Of a DNA stretch of 64,000 bases, positions 10,035 through 22,442 are shown one piece after another (positions within the stretch are counted from its first letter, which is position 1; every line of letters starts with the position of its first letter). The stretch is taken from NCBI RefSeq assembly GCF_030247185.1, contig NC_080570.1:159748882-159812881 (forward strand), read 5' to 3'. Made by a program: the position numbers and the translations under genes. The DNA comes from Malaya genurostris. Its lineage: Eukaryota; Arthropoda; Insecta; Diptera; Culicidae. The notes under the pieces were generated by a model, which saw only the letters and a list, made by a program, of their open reading frames with translations, searched no databases and was not told the origin of the DNA.

Positions 10035-13000
10035 TTCACGCATTTCTAAAGTTTGTGAAGCAGTTTTTGAGCATTTCTCGAATAGTTTTCCAACAGTTTT
10101 TGAAGATCTTCTAGAAACCGTTTTTTTTGGCAGCTTTTCGAGTAGTTTTTAACAGTTTTCGAGCAGTTTCAAGATTTTTTTTCAACTAACAGTTTTTCCA
10201 GCAGACTTTTTGAGCATTCTTTCGAGTAGTTTGTTTACCATTTTTCGAGCAGTTATTTCGAGTAGTAGAAGTATTTTTACAACATCTTATCAAACCGTTT
10301 TTTCGAGTGGTTTTCTGAAGGTTTCATGCATTTCTAAAGTTTGTGAAGCTGTTTTTGAGCATTTCTCAAATAGTTTTTCAGCAGTTTTTAAAGATCTTCT
10401 AGAACCATTCTTTTTTTTCTCACAGTTTTCTGTGCAGCTTTCCGAATAGTTTTCGAACCGTTTTCGAGCAGTTTCTAGATTTTTTTCCAATTAACAGTTT
10501 TTTCCCAATTAACAGACTTTTTGAGCATTCTTCGAGTAGTTTGCTAACAGTTTTTCGAGCAGTTATTTTGAGTAGTAGAAGTATTTTTACAACATCTCAT
10601 CATACCGATTTTTTCAAGTGGTTTTTTAGGATTTCACGCATTTCTAAAGTTTGTGAAGCAATTTTTGAGCATTTCTCGAATAGTTTTTCAGTAGTTTTTT
10701 AAAGACTTTTCTAAGAACCATTCTTTTTTCTCACAGTTTTTTGTGCAGTTTTCCGAGTAGTTTTCAAACCGTTTTCGAGCAGTTTCTAGATTTTTTTTTC
10801 AATCAACAGTTTTTTTTTCAATTAACAGACTTTTTGGGCATTCTTCGAGTAGTTTGTTAACAGTTTTTAGAGGAGTTATTTCGAGTAGTATTTTCATCCT
10901 TTTTTGAGCATATTGAAAAATTTAAGTATTTTTTCGAGTAGTTTTATAACAACCTTATAAACAGTTTATTTGGAGTAGTTTTGTTCATCAAATTTTAAGG
11001 GTTTAATAAGTTTTTCGAGCAGTTTTGAGTATTCCTCGTGTAATTTTTTTATGTTCTTCTACAAATAGTTATATATGTAGCTTTCAAGCAGTTTTCGAGT
11101 AGTTTTTAAGCCGTTTCGGGCAGTTTTTAGAATTTTTTCCAATTACCAGTTTTTCCAGCAGCCTTTTTTAAGCATTCTTCGAGTAGTTTGTTAACAGTTT
11201 TACGAGAAGTCTTGAACCAGTTTTTCGAGCAGTTATTTCGAGTAGTAGGAGTATTTTTTAACAATTTGTAAAGCCGTTTTTCGAGTGTTTTCAGCACTTT
11301 TTGGAGATCTCCTAAAAATAGTTTTTTCTCGCAGTTTACCCAGTAATTTTTAGACCGTTTTCGGGTAGTTTCCAGAATTTTTTTTCGAGTTAACAGTTTT
11401 TCCACCAGACTTTTTGAGCATTCTTCCAAGTAGTTTGTTAACAGTTTTTCGAGCAGTTATTTCGAGTAGTATTTTCATGTGTTTATGAGCATATTAAAAT
11501 GTTTAAGTATTTTTTCGAGTAGTTTTATAGCAACGTTATAAACGGTTTATTTGGAGTAGTTTTGTTCATCAAATTTTAAGCGTTTAATAAGTTTGACGAG
11601 CAGTTTTGGGCATTTCTCGTGTAATTTTTTCAAAGTTCTTCTACAAACAGTTTTATTTGCAGTTTTTGAGCATTTTTCCAAGTAGTTTTAAAATCGTTTC
11701 AAGTAGTTTCTAGAGTTTTCTTCCAATTAACAGTTTTTCCAGCAGATTTTCTGAGCCTTCTTCGAGTAGTTTGTTAACAGTTTTTCGAGATGTCTTCGAA
11801 CACTTCTTCGAGTTTTTATTTCGAGTAGTATAAGTTTTTTCATAACAGCTTATCAAGTCGTATTTTTTGAGTGGTTTTTTAAGATTTCACGCATTTGCAA
11901 AGTTTGTGAAGCATAGTTTCCGAATAGTTTTTCAACAGATCTAGATACAGTTTTTTCTCGCAATCTTCTATGCCATTTTCCGAGTATTTTTTAAACCATT
12001 TTCGAGTAGTTTCTAGAGTTTTTTTTCCAATTAACCGTTTTTCCAGCAGACTTTTTTTAGTATTCTTCGAAAAGTTTGTTAACAGTTTTTCGAGCAGTTA
12101 TTTCGAGTAGTATTTTCATGCGTTCATGAGCATTTTAAATTTTTTTAATTGTTTTTCCGAGTAGTTTTATAACAACTTCGTAAACAGTTTATTTGAATTA
12201 GTTTTGTTCATCAATTTTTATGCATTTAATAAGTTTGTCGAGAAGTTTTCTTCTACAAACAGTTTTATTTGCAGCTTTTTGAGCATTTTTCCGAGTATTT
12301 TTTAAACCATTTTCGAGTAGTTTCTAGAGTTTTTTTTCCAATTAACCGTTTTTCCAGCAGACTTTTTTTAGTATTCTTCGAAAAGTTTGTTAACAGTTTT
12401 TCGAGCAGTTATTTCGAGTAGTATTTTCATGCGTTCATGAGCATTTTAAATTTTTTTAATTGTTTTTCCGAGTAGTTTTATAACAACTTCGTAAACAGTT
12501 TATTTGAATTAGTTTTGTTCATCAATTTTTATGCATTTAATAAGTTTGTCGAGAAGTTTTCTTCTACAAACAGTTTTATTTGCAGCTTTTTGAGCATTTT
12601 TCCGAGTATTTTTTAAATCGTTTCAAGCAGTTTCTAGAGTTTTCTTCAAATTAACAGTTTTTCCAGCAGACTTTTTGAGCCTTCTTCGAATAGTTTGTTA
12701 ACAGTTTTTCGAGCAGTTATTTAGAGTAGTAGGAATATTTTTTAACAAGTTGTAAAGTCATTTTTTCGAGTGTTTTTTTAAGATTTCACGCATTTCTAAA
12801 GTTTGTGATACAGGTTTTTGGGCATTCTAAAATAGTTTTTCAACAGTTTTTGAAGATCTTCTAGAAACAGTTTTTCTCGCAGTTTTCTGTGCAGTTTCCC
12901 GGGTAGTTTTTAGGCCGTTTTCGGGCAGTTTCCAGATTTTTTTCGCATTTACAGTTTTTCCACCAGACTTTTTGAGCATTCTTCCAAGTAGTTTGTTAAA

Positions 13001-14320
13001 AGTTTTTCGAGCAGTTGTTTCGAGTAGTATTTTCATAAGTTTATGAGCATATTAAAATTTTGAAGTATTTTTTCGAGAAGTTTTATAACAACTTCATAAA
13101 CAGTTTATTTGAAGTAGTTTTGTTCATCAAATTTTAAGCATTTAATGAGTTTGTCGAGCAGTTTTGAGCATTCCTCGTGTAGTTTTTTTTTGAGTTCTTT
13201 TACAAACAGTTTTATTTGCAGCTTTTAAGCATTTTTCAAGTAGTTTTTAAACCGTTTCGGACAGATTTTAGAATTTTTTTTCCAATTAACAGTTTTTCCA
13301 GCAAACTTTTTGAGCATTCTTCCGAGTAGTTTGTTAACAGTTTTTCGAGAAGTCTTGAACCAGTTTTTCGAGCAGTTATTTCGAGTAGTAGGAGGTTTTT
13401 CTAACAGCTTATCAAGCAGTTTTTTTTAAGATTTCACGCATTTCTAAAGTTTGTAAAGCAGTTTTAGAGCATTACTGGAATAGTTTTTCTATAGTTTTTG
13501 AAGATCTTCTAGAAACAGTTGTTTTCTCGCTCTTTTCTGAGCACTTTTTAAACCGTTTTCGAGCATTTTCCAGAATTTTTTTCCAATTTACAGCTTTTCC
13601 AGCAGACATTTGAGCATTCTTCGAGTAGTTGCGACAGTTTTTCGAGCAGTTATTTCGAGTAGTATTTTAATCTGTTTATGAGCATTTTAATTTTTTTTGT
13701 ATTTTTTGCGTAGTTTTATAACAGCTTTGTCAACAGTTTATTTGGAGTAGTTTTAGTTATTAATTTTTATGCATTTAATAAGTTTGTCGAGCAGTTTTCA
13801 GTATTTCTCGTATAGCTATTTTTAGGTTCTTCTACAAACAGTTTTATTTGCAATTTTTGAGCATTTTTTCGAGTAGTGTTTAGGCCGTTTCGAGCAGTTT
13901 TTAATTCTTTTCCAATTAACAGACTTCAGAAACTATCTTCGAGTAGTTTGATAACAGTTTTTTGGGATGTCTTAAAGCGCTTGTTCAAGAAGTTTTGAAC
14001 TAGTTATTTCGAGTAGTATAAGTGTTTTTATAACAGCTTATCAAGCCGTTTTTTCCAGTGTTTTTTCCTTCTAAAGTTTTTGAAGCAGTTTCTGAGCATT
14101 TCTCGAATAGTTTTTCAACAGTTTTTGAAGGTCTTCTGTGAAGTTTTCCGAGTAGTTTTTATACCGTTTCGAGCAGTTTTTAGAATATTTTCCAATTAAC
14201 AGTTTTTCCAGCAGACTTTTTAAGCATTTTTCGAAAAGTTTGTTAACCGTTCTTAGGGAACTGTCCAAAAAATCTTTTAACAGTTTTTCGAGTAGTGTTT
14301 TTACTGAATCTTAAGCATTT
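10035..14320. repeat. Degenerate tandem array, TTTTCGAGTAGT type with 300-bp higher-order units
   Basis: About 4.3 kb is built from short words such as TTTTCGAGTAGTTT, TTTTTCGAGCAG and TTAACAGTTTTTC, arranged in a higher-order order. The phrase CACGCATTTCTAAAGTTTG marks unit starts near 10035, 10322, 10632, 11886, 12784 and 13433. A second unit type carries GTTTTATAACAAC and CATTTAATAAGTTTGTCGAG. Minus-strand frames of up to 100 codons (Lys/Glu-rich) come from the repeats and are not believed to be genes. The array lies wholly inside an intron. Confidence 0.9.
11980..12601. repeat. Perfect-looking 311-bp tandem duplication inside the array
   Basis: The block starting CCGAGTATTTTTTAAACC at 11980 recurs at 12291, and its start recurs again at 12602. 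This gives an exact period of 311 bases. I see no mismatch between 11980-12290 and 12291-12601, while other units in the array differ at many positions. This indicates a very recent unequal exchange, or a possible assembly duplication. Confidence 0.85.
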
Positions 14321-15548
14321 CAATTTTTTAAATTGTGAATTTTGAAAATGCACCCAGGTGAGTATAGAAAAGAAAGACGTAGTCTTACGTCAAAAACAAT
14401 CTATTTGTCTATTTGCGTTGTGGGCCGTTCGACTTGAACCGTGAATTTTTGCAGAAAGCATGCCATTGCGCACCCATCTTTTTTGACATTCAAAATTTTA
14501 ACCAGAACTTGGCGATGTCTGTTGAGATGTTTCATTCGAGCTTCTCTGAGCCATTGCTCACCGAGTAGTTTCAAATGTAAACTAACTTTCTATCAACCTC
14601 TCGTCAGTTCCAAGAATCCTCCACCAAAATTGCCATTGGGGACTCGACTGATTGGTGTCAGCTAGAAAATTGATCACTACCAGACGACAGAGAACTGCTG
14701 AAAGCTGCAAGCAAACAAACTTATTCCTAAGCTTCTTTCTTTGGTCTTAAAAAAACGCTACCGTAGAAACAGCAAGTAGCTTTGCTGTCATCACATATAA
14801 ATTTAATCATTTTTCCTCAGACACCGATCATAGTGTAGCTCACCGCGAACCAACAAACGCTCCCGCGTATCGAGTTCATGTGCGCTGTGCAAATAGTAGC
14901 TCCGAGGAACAGTTCGCCACCCCATTCACGACGACAACGAAGACGACGACGGTTGACGGATTGAGGGGGAAGATAATAAATTCCCGCTCAGCTCTGGGTG
15001 CCGGTTAACCAAACCTTCCAACTGATCTAAACTCAGAAGGCAATAAGCGCAAATTGTGTGGAATTTGCGTTGCACTCCATAAAAAATCGATTTTATTTTC
15101 TGAGGTCCGCTTGTCTGTGGTGATGGTGATGGGTGAGGTTCAAATAGAAGCGCATCCCGCATCAGCTGGGTATGCATGAGCAAAATGAGCGCTTTGACTT
15201 CAAACCCGCTCCACCATCACCCACATCGGCAATGATTTTGCACATATTCCGTTGTTTAGTTATTCATGAAATGATTATTGGTGCAGCAGCAGCAGCAGAT
15301 GCAGAGCAGACGATGCCTGATGAGATTCAATCTCATCACATCTAGTAGAGCGTGGATCAGAATATAGCAATCTCCAACTTTGTTCGTAATAAGTTATTAA
15401 GTAAGTCAGTTGATTAAAACTGAATAGCTTCCGCCCCGTGATTCATTACCGTTTGAAAAAGTGCAAGAAGAGACGGAAAACATTGGTGACCTACTATTAC
15501 CAGAAAACATTTTGACAAAAATAAAAAAAACAAAAATTCTAAACTCAC

Positions 15549-15818
15549 CTCCTGGGCAGCGAAAAGTTCTGCTTCCGAGTGCGGTAGACGAAATGGTTGA
15601 ACCTTTCCCACTGGAACTGGAGCAAAATGGTGAACTTTGCTGATATGTTGGTGGTGGTGGTTGTTGTTGTTGTTGTTGCTGCTGCTGTTGTCGGCTTACA
15701 AAAGATCCATCTACACTCAAACAGTCCGGGTCGGCCAAACTGGACATGGTCACATATTCCGGTTGCTGTTGCTGATGGGATGCCAGGACATTCTTTAGGT
15801 GCGTTTGGAGAAACTCTG
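15549..15818 (-). CDS. Host gene, poly-Gln coding exon
   Basis: Acceptor CTCCGTTTCAG and donor GGAG/GTGAGT bound 270 bases, entering and leaving in phase 1. The translation starts EFLQTHLKNVLASHQQQQ, continues PEYVTMSSLADPDCLSVDG, then a run of ten Gln followed by four Pro, and a Ser-rich end before GSRTFRCPG. The Gln run on this strand explains the poly-Val frames on the opposite strand. No catalytic domain is recognised. The first 20 residues look helical and could pair with the end of the previous exon. Confidence 0.8.
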
Positions 15819-16424
15819 CTGAAACGGAGAACAATTTAAACTACATCATTTTAACGCGATTCAAAAGTTTCTTCAAACAAATTCAATTTAAGTTCGACAC
15901 TGTTTTTTTTTGTCAATACAAATTTGCAGCACACAACGAGACTGACCCAACAGCCCAGAGATTTCCGCCCTGAATGCACCATATGAAGATGATAACAATG
16001 ATCAGTACCCGACAGAAACAACAATCGATAGCCATTAATTATGACCCAAACAATGTACTTCAAGCGTGACGAGAACAAGCTTTTATGGGAATGGTTATCA
16101 ACATTTCCCCCGGTGAATTTTCCTGGATGGCTATTGTAAAACATCCGATTCTCCAACCCAACCCTCCTTCTTCCTTTTTCCAAGCCGACTGGTCCGATGG
16201 TTGCAAAATTAGTCCCGGTATTCGATTGGGTTGGGAGATGGGGACTAATTAGTTATTGAATTTTGCAGCTACGGACGTACGGACGGTGACTGTAGAGTTG
16301 AGTAGCTCTGACAGTTTGTTCGATACGCCACAGAAATGTTGTGGGAAATTTTTTAATTCTATTTTTAACTTCATTTAGCCATCAAATTAATATATGAGAA
16401 ATAGACGAATAGAGATTCCGAAAG

Positions 16425-19400
16425 TGTATGTAAAAAATCCGAGACTCAAAAATCAATACCTAAAAATAGAAAATAATGAACAGACAACAAAAAACAGAAA
16501 ACCGAGGTAGAGAACAGGCAACGAGAGGATCAAAGTAGAACGTTAATAGTATAAGGAAAAATAAATAAATTAGGGAGTATATAATAGAAGATAGATTGTA
16601 GAAAACGGAAAGTAAAAAGTGGGAAGTCGGAAACGGAAAGTAGAAAAAATATAGTAGAAAGTGGAAAATCGGTAAGTGGAAAGTAGAAAGACGTAAGCGT
16701 AGAGTAAAAAATGGAAAGTGTAAGAAGAAAAATAGTAAGAAGAAAGTAAAAAGTGCAACGCAGGAAGTGGAAAGTGGAAAATAAAAGTAGAATAAAAAAG
16801 GAAATAAAAATCAGAAAGTAAGAAGTAAAAAACGGTAAATAGAAAATGAAAAATTAGAAACAAGACAGTAGACAATACGAAGTAGATAGTAGAAAGTGAG
16901 AAGTAGGTAAGTGGAAAGTAGAAAGAAGTAATTGGATAGTAGAATATGGAAAAATATAAGTAGTGAGTGGAGAGTAGAAAGTGGAAAGCAAATAGTAGAA
17001 TGTGGCAAGTAGAAAAAACGATAGCAAAGAAAGGGGAAAAATGGAAAGTAGAACAAATTGGGAAATAGAAAGTGTACTTATGAAAGAATAAAGATGGTAT
17101 AAGAAAGTAAAATAAAAATAAAAATAGCGATAGCAATAAAAAGTAAAAAACAGAAGATGAGAAGTGACATGTAAATAGTATAAACTAAAAAGTGGGAAGT
17201 AGAAAACGGAAAAAATGGTCAGTAGAAAGACGACAACAGAAAGTTTGAAAGTGAGAAGAAGTAAAAGAGAAGTAGAAAGTGAAAAGTAGATTGAAGACAG
17301 TAGATAGAAGATAGAAGAAAGGAAAAAGTAGCTAAGTGGAAAACAAAACGAAGTAAGCGGACATTAGAAAATAGAAAGCGTAAATAGAAAAGTAGTAAGT
17401 GAAAAGTAAAATGTAGAAAGCAGATAGTAGAGAGTGGAAAATAGAAAACAGATAGTAGAAAGTTGGAAGTAGGAAGAGGAAAGTAGAAAATGGAAAGTAG
17501 GAATAAGACAGATAGTAGAAAGTTGGAAGTAGGAAAAGAAAAGTAGAAAGAAGACAATAGAAAGTAGAAAGTGGAATTGAAAAACGCAGAAAGTATCAAA
17601 TTTAAAGCAGAAAATGGAAAGTAGGTGAAGAAAGTAGAAAATAGAAAGAAGTGGAAAGTAGAGGGAAAAATGTTGAAGAACAAATAAGAAAATAGAACGT
17701 ATTATGATGCAAGTATAAAAATGCTATCAGAAAGCAAAATATAGCTAACAAAACGTTAGAACTAGCAAAAAGACGCGCACAGTAAAGGCAGATAAAGTCA
17801 ATAGCAGAGCGCAGAAGGTGAAAAGTGACATATGAATAGTATAAACTTAAATATATAAACTAAAAAGCTGAAAATAGGAAGTTGAAATTAAAAAGTAGTA
17901 AAAGAAAAGTTAAAAGTAAAAACCAGATAGTAAATAGTGGAAAGTGGGAAGTAAAAAGCGGAAAGTAGAAAGAAGACAGTAGAAAGTAGAAGGAAGATAG
18001 TAGAACGTGTAAAATAAAAATTTGCTAGAAAAATGGAATTAAGAAGCGGAAAGTAAAAAAATAACAAGAAGACGCGGACAGTAAAGTGAAAAGTAGAATG
18101 TGGAAAGTGAAAGTTAAAAAAGTTAGAAGTAGACAGTAGAAAGTAGTAGGAAGAAAACAGAAGGTAAAAAGTTGAACGTACAAGGAAGAAAGTACAAAAA
18201 AGATCAAAGAAACTGCTAAATAAAAAATGCATAAACTTGATAGATAACATTAAAAACAGATCGAATAATGTAAAAAATTGCAAGAAGAAAACAGGACGCA
18301 GAAAGTAAAAATGAAACATAAAAAAATGGAAAGTAGAAAGCAATACAGTTTAACAGAGAAAGAAGAAATTTAAAAAAAATAGAAAGATAAATGGATAAAG
18401 CTGATAGCAGAAAGTAAAAAGTAGCAAGAAGAATATATACCATTGCAAGAAGGAAATAGGACGCAGAAAGTAAAAAATAGAAAGTTGAAAATAGCAAGCA
18501 AAGTAGTTGAGCAGAAAAAGAAAAAATTAAAATGTATAAAAATGATAGCAGAAAGCAAAACATAGCAAAAATAATATAGGACGCAGTTAAAGAATGAAGT
18601 AAAGAGCAGAGAAACCAAGGTAAAAAGGAAGAAGGTAGAACACGAAAGTAGATAGTGGAAAGTAGAAAACCGGTAGAAGAAAGTGAAAAGTTGACGGCAG
18701 ATAGTAGAAAGTGGAAAGAAGTAAGTAATAGATAGAAAGTAAAAAATGAAAAGTAAAAAGTGAAAAGTAGGAAGCGGAAAGAGGAAAATATAAATAAAAA
18801 AAAAGACAGTGAAAAGTATAACTTGGAAAGAAGTTAAGTGGAAAGTAGAAAGAAGTAAGCGGAGAGTATAAAATGGAATGTGGAAAGTAAAAAGTGTAAA
18901 GCAGGAAGAGGAAAGTGAAAAGCAGATAGTAGACAGTTGGTAATAGGAAGCGGAAAGTAGAAAGAAGACAGTAGAAACTAGAAAGCATTAATTCATAAGT
19001 AAAAAGTGTAATGTAGAAAAGTGAAAAATATGAAATGGGAAAAGAAAGATTTAAACAGAAAAAAAGAAAGTGAAAATAATGAAGCGATAAGTTGCAAGTA
19101 GTAAGAACAAATAAGAAAGTAGAAAGCATTATGATGCAATAGCAATATAACAAGAGGATGCTGACAGTAATAAAAGTAAAGTAAAGAGCAGAAGGTGAAA
19201 AGTGGAATATAGATAGTATAAACTAAAATTTACAATCTAGACAGTATGTAGTAGAGAGCTGATAGAAGAAGTGAAAAGTTGAAAGCAGATAGTAGAAAGT
19301 GGAACGAGGTAAGTAAAAAATGAAAAGTAGAAAGTGAAAAGTAGGAAGTGCAAAGGAGAAAGTGGAAATAAGAAATCAAAAAGTAGAAAGCAGAAAATAG

Positions 19401-19640
19401 AAGGTTGAACTTAGGAAATGGAAAGTGCAAGTGTAAAACAGAAAATGGAAAGAAGAGGACGAAAAGTAAAAAGCAATAAGTTGAACATAGACAATAGAGA
19501 GTAGTAAAAATAAATTAGAAAATATAAACAAGAAAGTAGAGAGTAAAAAGCTGAATTTAAAAAGAAGAAAGTATAAAGTAGATATAATAAACCAAAAAAA
19601 TCCAAAGTAGAGAGAAAGGAGCAGAAAACTGAAGCAGAAA
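16425..19640. repeat. Purine-rich degenerate array, GAAAGTAGAAAGTGG type
   Basis: About 3.2 kb of the plus strand is dominated by A and G in words such as GAAAGTAGAAAGTGGAAAG, with single T or C bases in between. The unit length is about 7-14 bases and strongly degenerate. The minus strand consequently shows long frames rich in Phe, Leu, Ser and Tyr (for example 16570-17136 and 18587-19153). These look like transmembrane proteins but are translations of the repeat. Confidence 0.9.
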
Positions 19641-19749
19641 GTGTCTTGAATCTTGAATCAATAATAATTCATAACACAGAAACAAACAATAAAAAATCAA
19701 AACATTAATTTTTATAAAATCCAAAATCTTAGCTGAAAATGTGAAATAT

Positions 19750-21110
19750 GAAAGCTTTCTAGTTCCCACTTTTAACTTCCCGATTTATTTTTCTGCCTTC
19801 CGATTGCAAATTCCTATCTTCACAGTTTTGAGTTCTACGTTCTGCGTTTTTTATTTTCTTATTGCTTTCTGCCATCGGAGTTCCACCTTCTCCTTCTTCT
19901 TTAGGCTTTTCGATTGCCCTCTAATTTGCGTTCTGGTTTCCGTTTTCTGTCGTTTTTCTACCTACTGATTTCTGTCTTCTGATATCTGCTTTTTATTTCT
20001 ACTTTTAAGGACTGATTTTAGGCTTTCAGATTTTTAAATACTGAATTTTTAAATCACAGTCGGGTTTTGTTTGCTGTTTTTTTTTCTGTGATTTTTGCTT
20101 TCTGCTTTGGTTCTCTTTGGTTTCTAATAACTTCTGATTCTCTTTGTTTTCCTATTCTTCACTGTCTTATTTCTGCTTTCTGATCTCCGCTTTCTGTTCT
20201 GTGTCTTCTGTTGCTTTAATGTTGTGTGTTACTTGCTGTGTTCGGCATTTTGCCGTCATTTTTCTGGTTTCTCTGTTTCTCTTGCCTTTTCACATTTAGA
20301 TTCTGATTTTCAATTGCTGATTTCTGATTTTTTTTTATTCTGCTTATTGCATTCTGCCTCCAGCTTCTAGTTTTTTTACGGAAGCTGTTCTGACTTTTTA
20401 TTTCTGATTTCTAATGTCCTGATATCATCTTTCTGCATTCTTATTTCCACTTTCTGTCTTTTTTATATCAATTGCTTTTTGTTGTTCGCCTTTTTACGTT
20501 TTGCGGTTAGCTTTGCTTTCTGTCTTAAATTTCGTCTTCTAAGCTTTTTGCTTTCTGTCTTAAATTTCGTTTTTTTGTTATCAGCTTCCGACTTTATTTT
20601 CTTTGCTTTCGTATTTCTGCTTTACTCTGTCGAAATTCAGATATCCGATTTCTGATTTTCGATTACAGATTTCGGTTTTCCGATGTTCTTTCTTGCGTTT
20701 TTACTTTCTTCTTCATTGTTTTATGTCACTTGAGCCTATTTGTTCTGAATATTGATCTCTGATTTTTTCTTTCTTAAGATTTTCGCTTAAAGATCTCGGA
20801 TTTCGATTTTCGCGTCTCAGTTCCCCCATTTTTTCTTTTCTTTTTAGTTCTGAACTATGATTATTGGATTTAAAAACTTTTCTACGTACTTCTTTCCACT
20901 TTCTATTATCTGTTTTCAACTTTGTACTTCTACTATGGGCTTTCTACTTTCTTGTTCATACGTTTTCTTATTATTATTGCATTCGAACTTATTTTAAATT
21001 TTTGCTTTTACATATCACATTTTTTTCAGTTCTAATTTCGGATTAAAAAAAATCTTAATTATTTATTTTTGATTTTTTTTTATCTCTTGTGTAGATTTGT
21101 AATCTTACAC
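19750..21110. repeat. Pyrimidine-rich array, TTTCTGCTTTCTGATTTC type
   Basis: From about 19750 the plus strand switches to C/T-rich words such as TTTCTGATTTCTGC, roughly the complement of the GAAAG words in the previous array. The region is less regular and ends near 21110. It contains no convincing coding sequence. Confidence 0.8.
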
Positions 21111-22112
21111 AGCAAAGTCAAAACTTCAAATTTCAAATCCATTGTTCAGATATTGCTTAGATTCTCATCTGAAGAGCGGATGGGATTACTTCTTCCCTGT
21201 CTGTTTCGGAGCGGAACCATTTATGTGCCAGTCTTTTTCGAATAATCTTCTTTCGTGCTAGACTTCTTGATCCTCCGGGCCGTGACCGAAAAGCGGACTG
21301 CAGTTAGCCCCGGATGTGGTTTTCTCATTCAACCCGGGACCGGCGTGGAGAGATTCTCCAAAATAAATCCTCTAAAAGGGCGTATGTTTTTTTTTTCGTT
21401 CAACATCTTCCTGGAATTCAGATCCAAACCACCCGTGCCCAATTATACCTTACCCGTCGGGATAGTCATCCGTTTTTTTTTTGTTTTTTTTTTCTTTCAG
21501 TCCGCTGCAATCCCGTTTCAACAAAACCGGTGGACGTGCGGAACTTCGTTTGAAGCCGTGCTGAAGGTATTTTTACACACTACGCGCAACCTAACACAAT
21601 TCAGTCTTGTTTTTTTTCCGGTCGGCTTGGATGTTATCAAGCAGGCCATGCGAAATTCTTTTTTGAATTCGTGATTGCCATCTGAAAGTTTTCACCTACA
21701 GCTACCGGAGCTGGTGGTTTGAAAGTCACGTGTAAAGCGTGTAAACTGGGAAAAAAATATCGCGGGGAAAAATCTTCTGGCTCCGAACCGAACCGAAAAG
21801 TAAATATTTTCTCTTGTCCTGGTCTTACTCCGCCGGTGTTCCGCCCTGATGCGCTCGTTTTCGGAGAATTGAATTCACGGTCGCATTGTTTGCTGCCAGC
21901 TGATGGGTTATCATTCCACGTGGGATGTTGTTTTCCCTTCCCCAACCGACCGAAGGGTTTTGCTATTCGAGGCACGGAATGTTCCGGTGCTGCCACAAAA
22001 CGAAGTTGTTTGCCAGCGGCGGCCCAAAAGAAAGTGCAAATTTTTGGGCTTTCGCTCAACCGTCGAGAGATCAACCACTAATTGGCTACCCGCTATTTGA
22101 CGAAACACCTAC

Positions 22113-22442
22113 CGTTCTGTTTGAAGACAGCCTCGCAGGCATCATCCGCGTCCAGGTGATTCGGTAAGCTGCCGCAAAACTTGTTCCGATCGTGTTGGCC
22201 TATTCCGATGCCGCCGCCGCCATTGTTACTGCTGGTCGGATGACAGTCATCATTGGCACCACTGCCGCCGTCCCCAGAGCCATTGACAAGACCGGAAAAA
22301 TTCCCTCCCGGAGCCAGATCCGGCGGAACGTTGGTTTTGATTCCCCCGATCAGATGGTTGTTGTTGTTGTTACTGCTGCTGTTGTTGTTATTGTTGATGT
22401 ACTGATACTGATACGATTGGGTTTGGTCCGACTTGAGGTTAT
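22113..22442 (-). CDS. Host gene, poly-Asn/Gly coding exon
   Basis: Acceptor CCCCCCACAG and donor AACG/GTAGGT bound 330 bases, phase 1 at both sides. The translation runs NLKSDQTQSYQYQYINN, an Asn-rich stretch, then HLIGGIKTNVPPDLAPGGN, a Gly/Ser linker, and a final segment CGSLPNHLDADDACEAVF. This joins in frame to the exon at 15818. The section with no bias (last 25 residues) is probably the conserved part. The donor GTAGGT is less typical but acceptable. The plus-strand frame over the exon is a shadow. Confidence 0.75.

Larger units (their letters stand above)
8066..15548 (-). other. Host gene intron (7.5 kb) containing a 4.3-kb degenerate array
   Basis: Runs from donor GTGAGT at 15548 to acceptor CAG at 8068-8066. 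It contains a dispersed-repeat copy at 9040-9170, a small MITE at 9511-9655 and the TTTTCGAGTAGT array at 10035-14320. The remainder (8200-9040 and 14345-15540) is unique sequence in which I see no further exon. Confidence 0.65.
15819..22112 (-). other. Host gene intron (6.3 kb) with purine and pyrimidine arrays
   Basis: Donor GTAGGT at 22112 and acceptor CAG at 15821-15819. It holds the purine-rich array 16425-19640 and the pyrimidine-rich region 19750-21110. Flanking pieces 15850-16420 and 21120-22110 are unique and I see no other exon in them. Confidence 0.6.

Noticed and set aside
10290..13036. Lys/Glu-rich minus-strand frames resembling coiled-coil proteins
   Set aside because: They are readings of the TTTTCGAGTAG array, with no start context and no consistency between units.
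15597..15839. Plus-strand frame with a Val/Ala run
   Set aside because: It is the shadow of the poly-Gln exon of the host gene.
16570..19605. Series of minus-strand frames that look like multi-pass membrane proteins
   Set aside because: They are translations of the purine-rich array in the opposite strand (Phe, Leu, Ser, Tyr only), overlap in several frames and lack start context.
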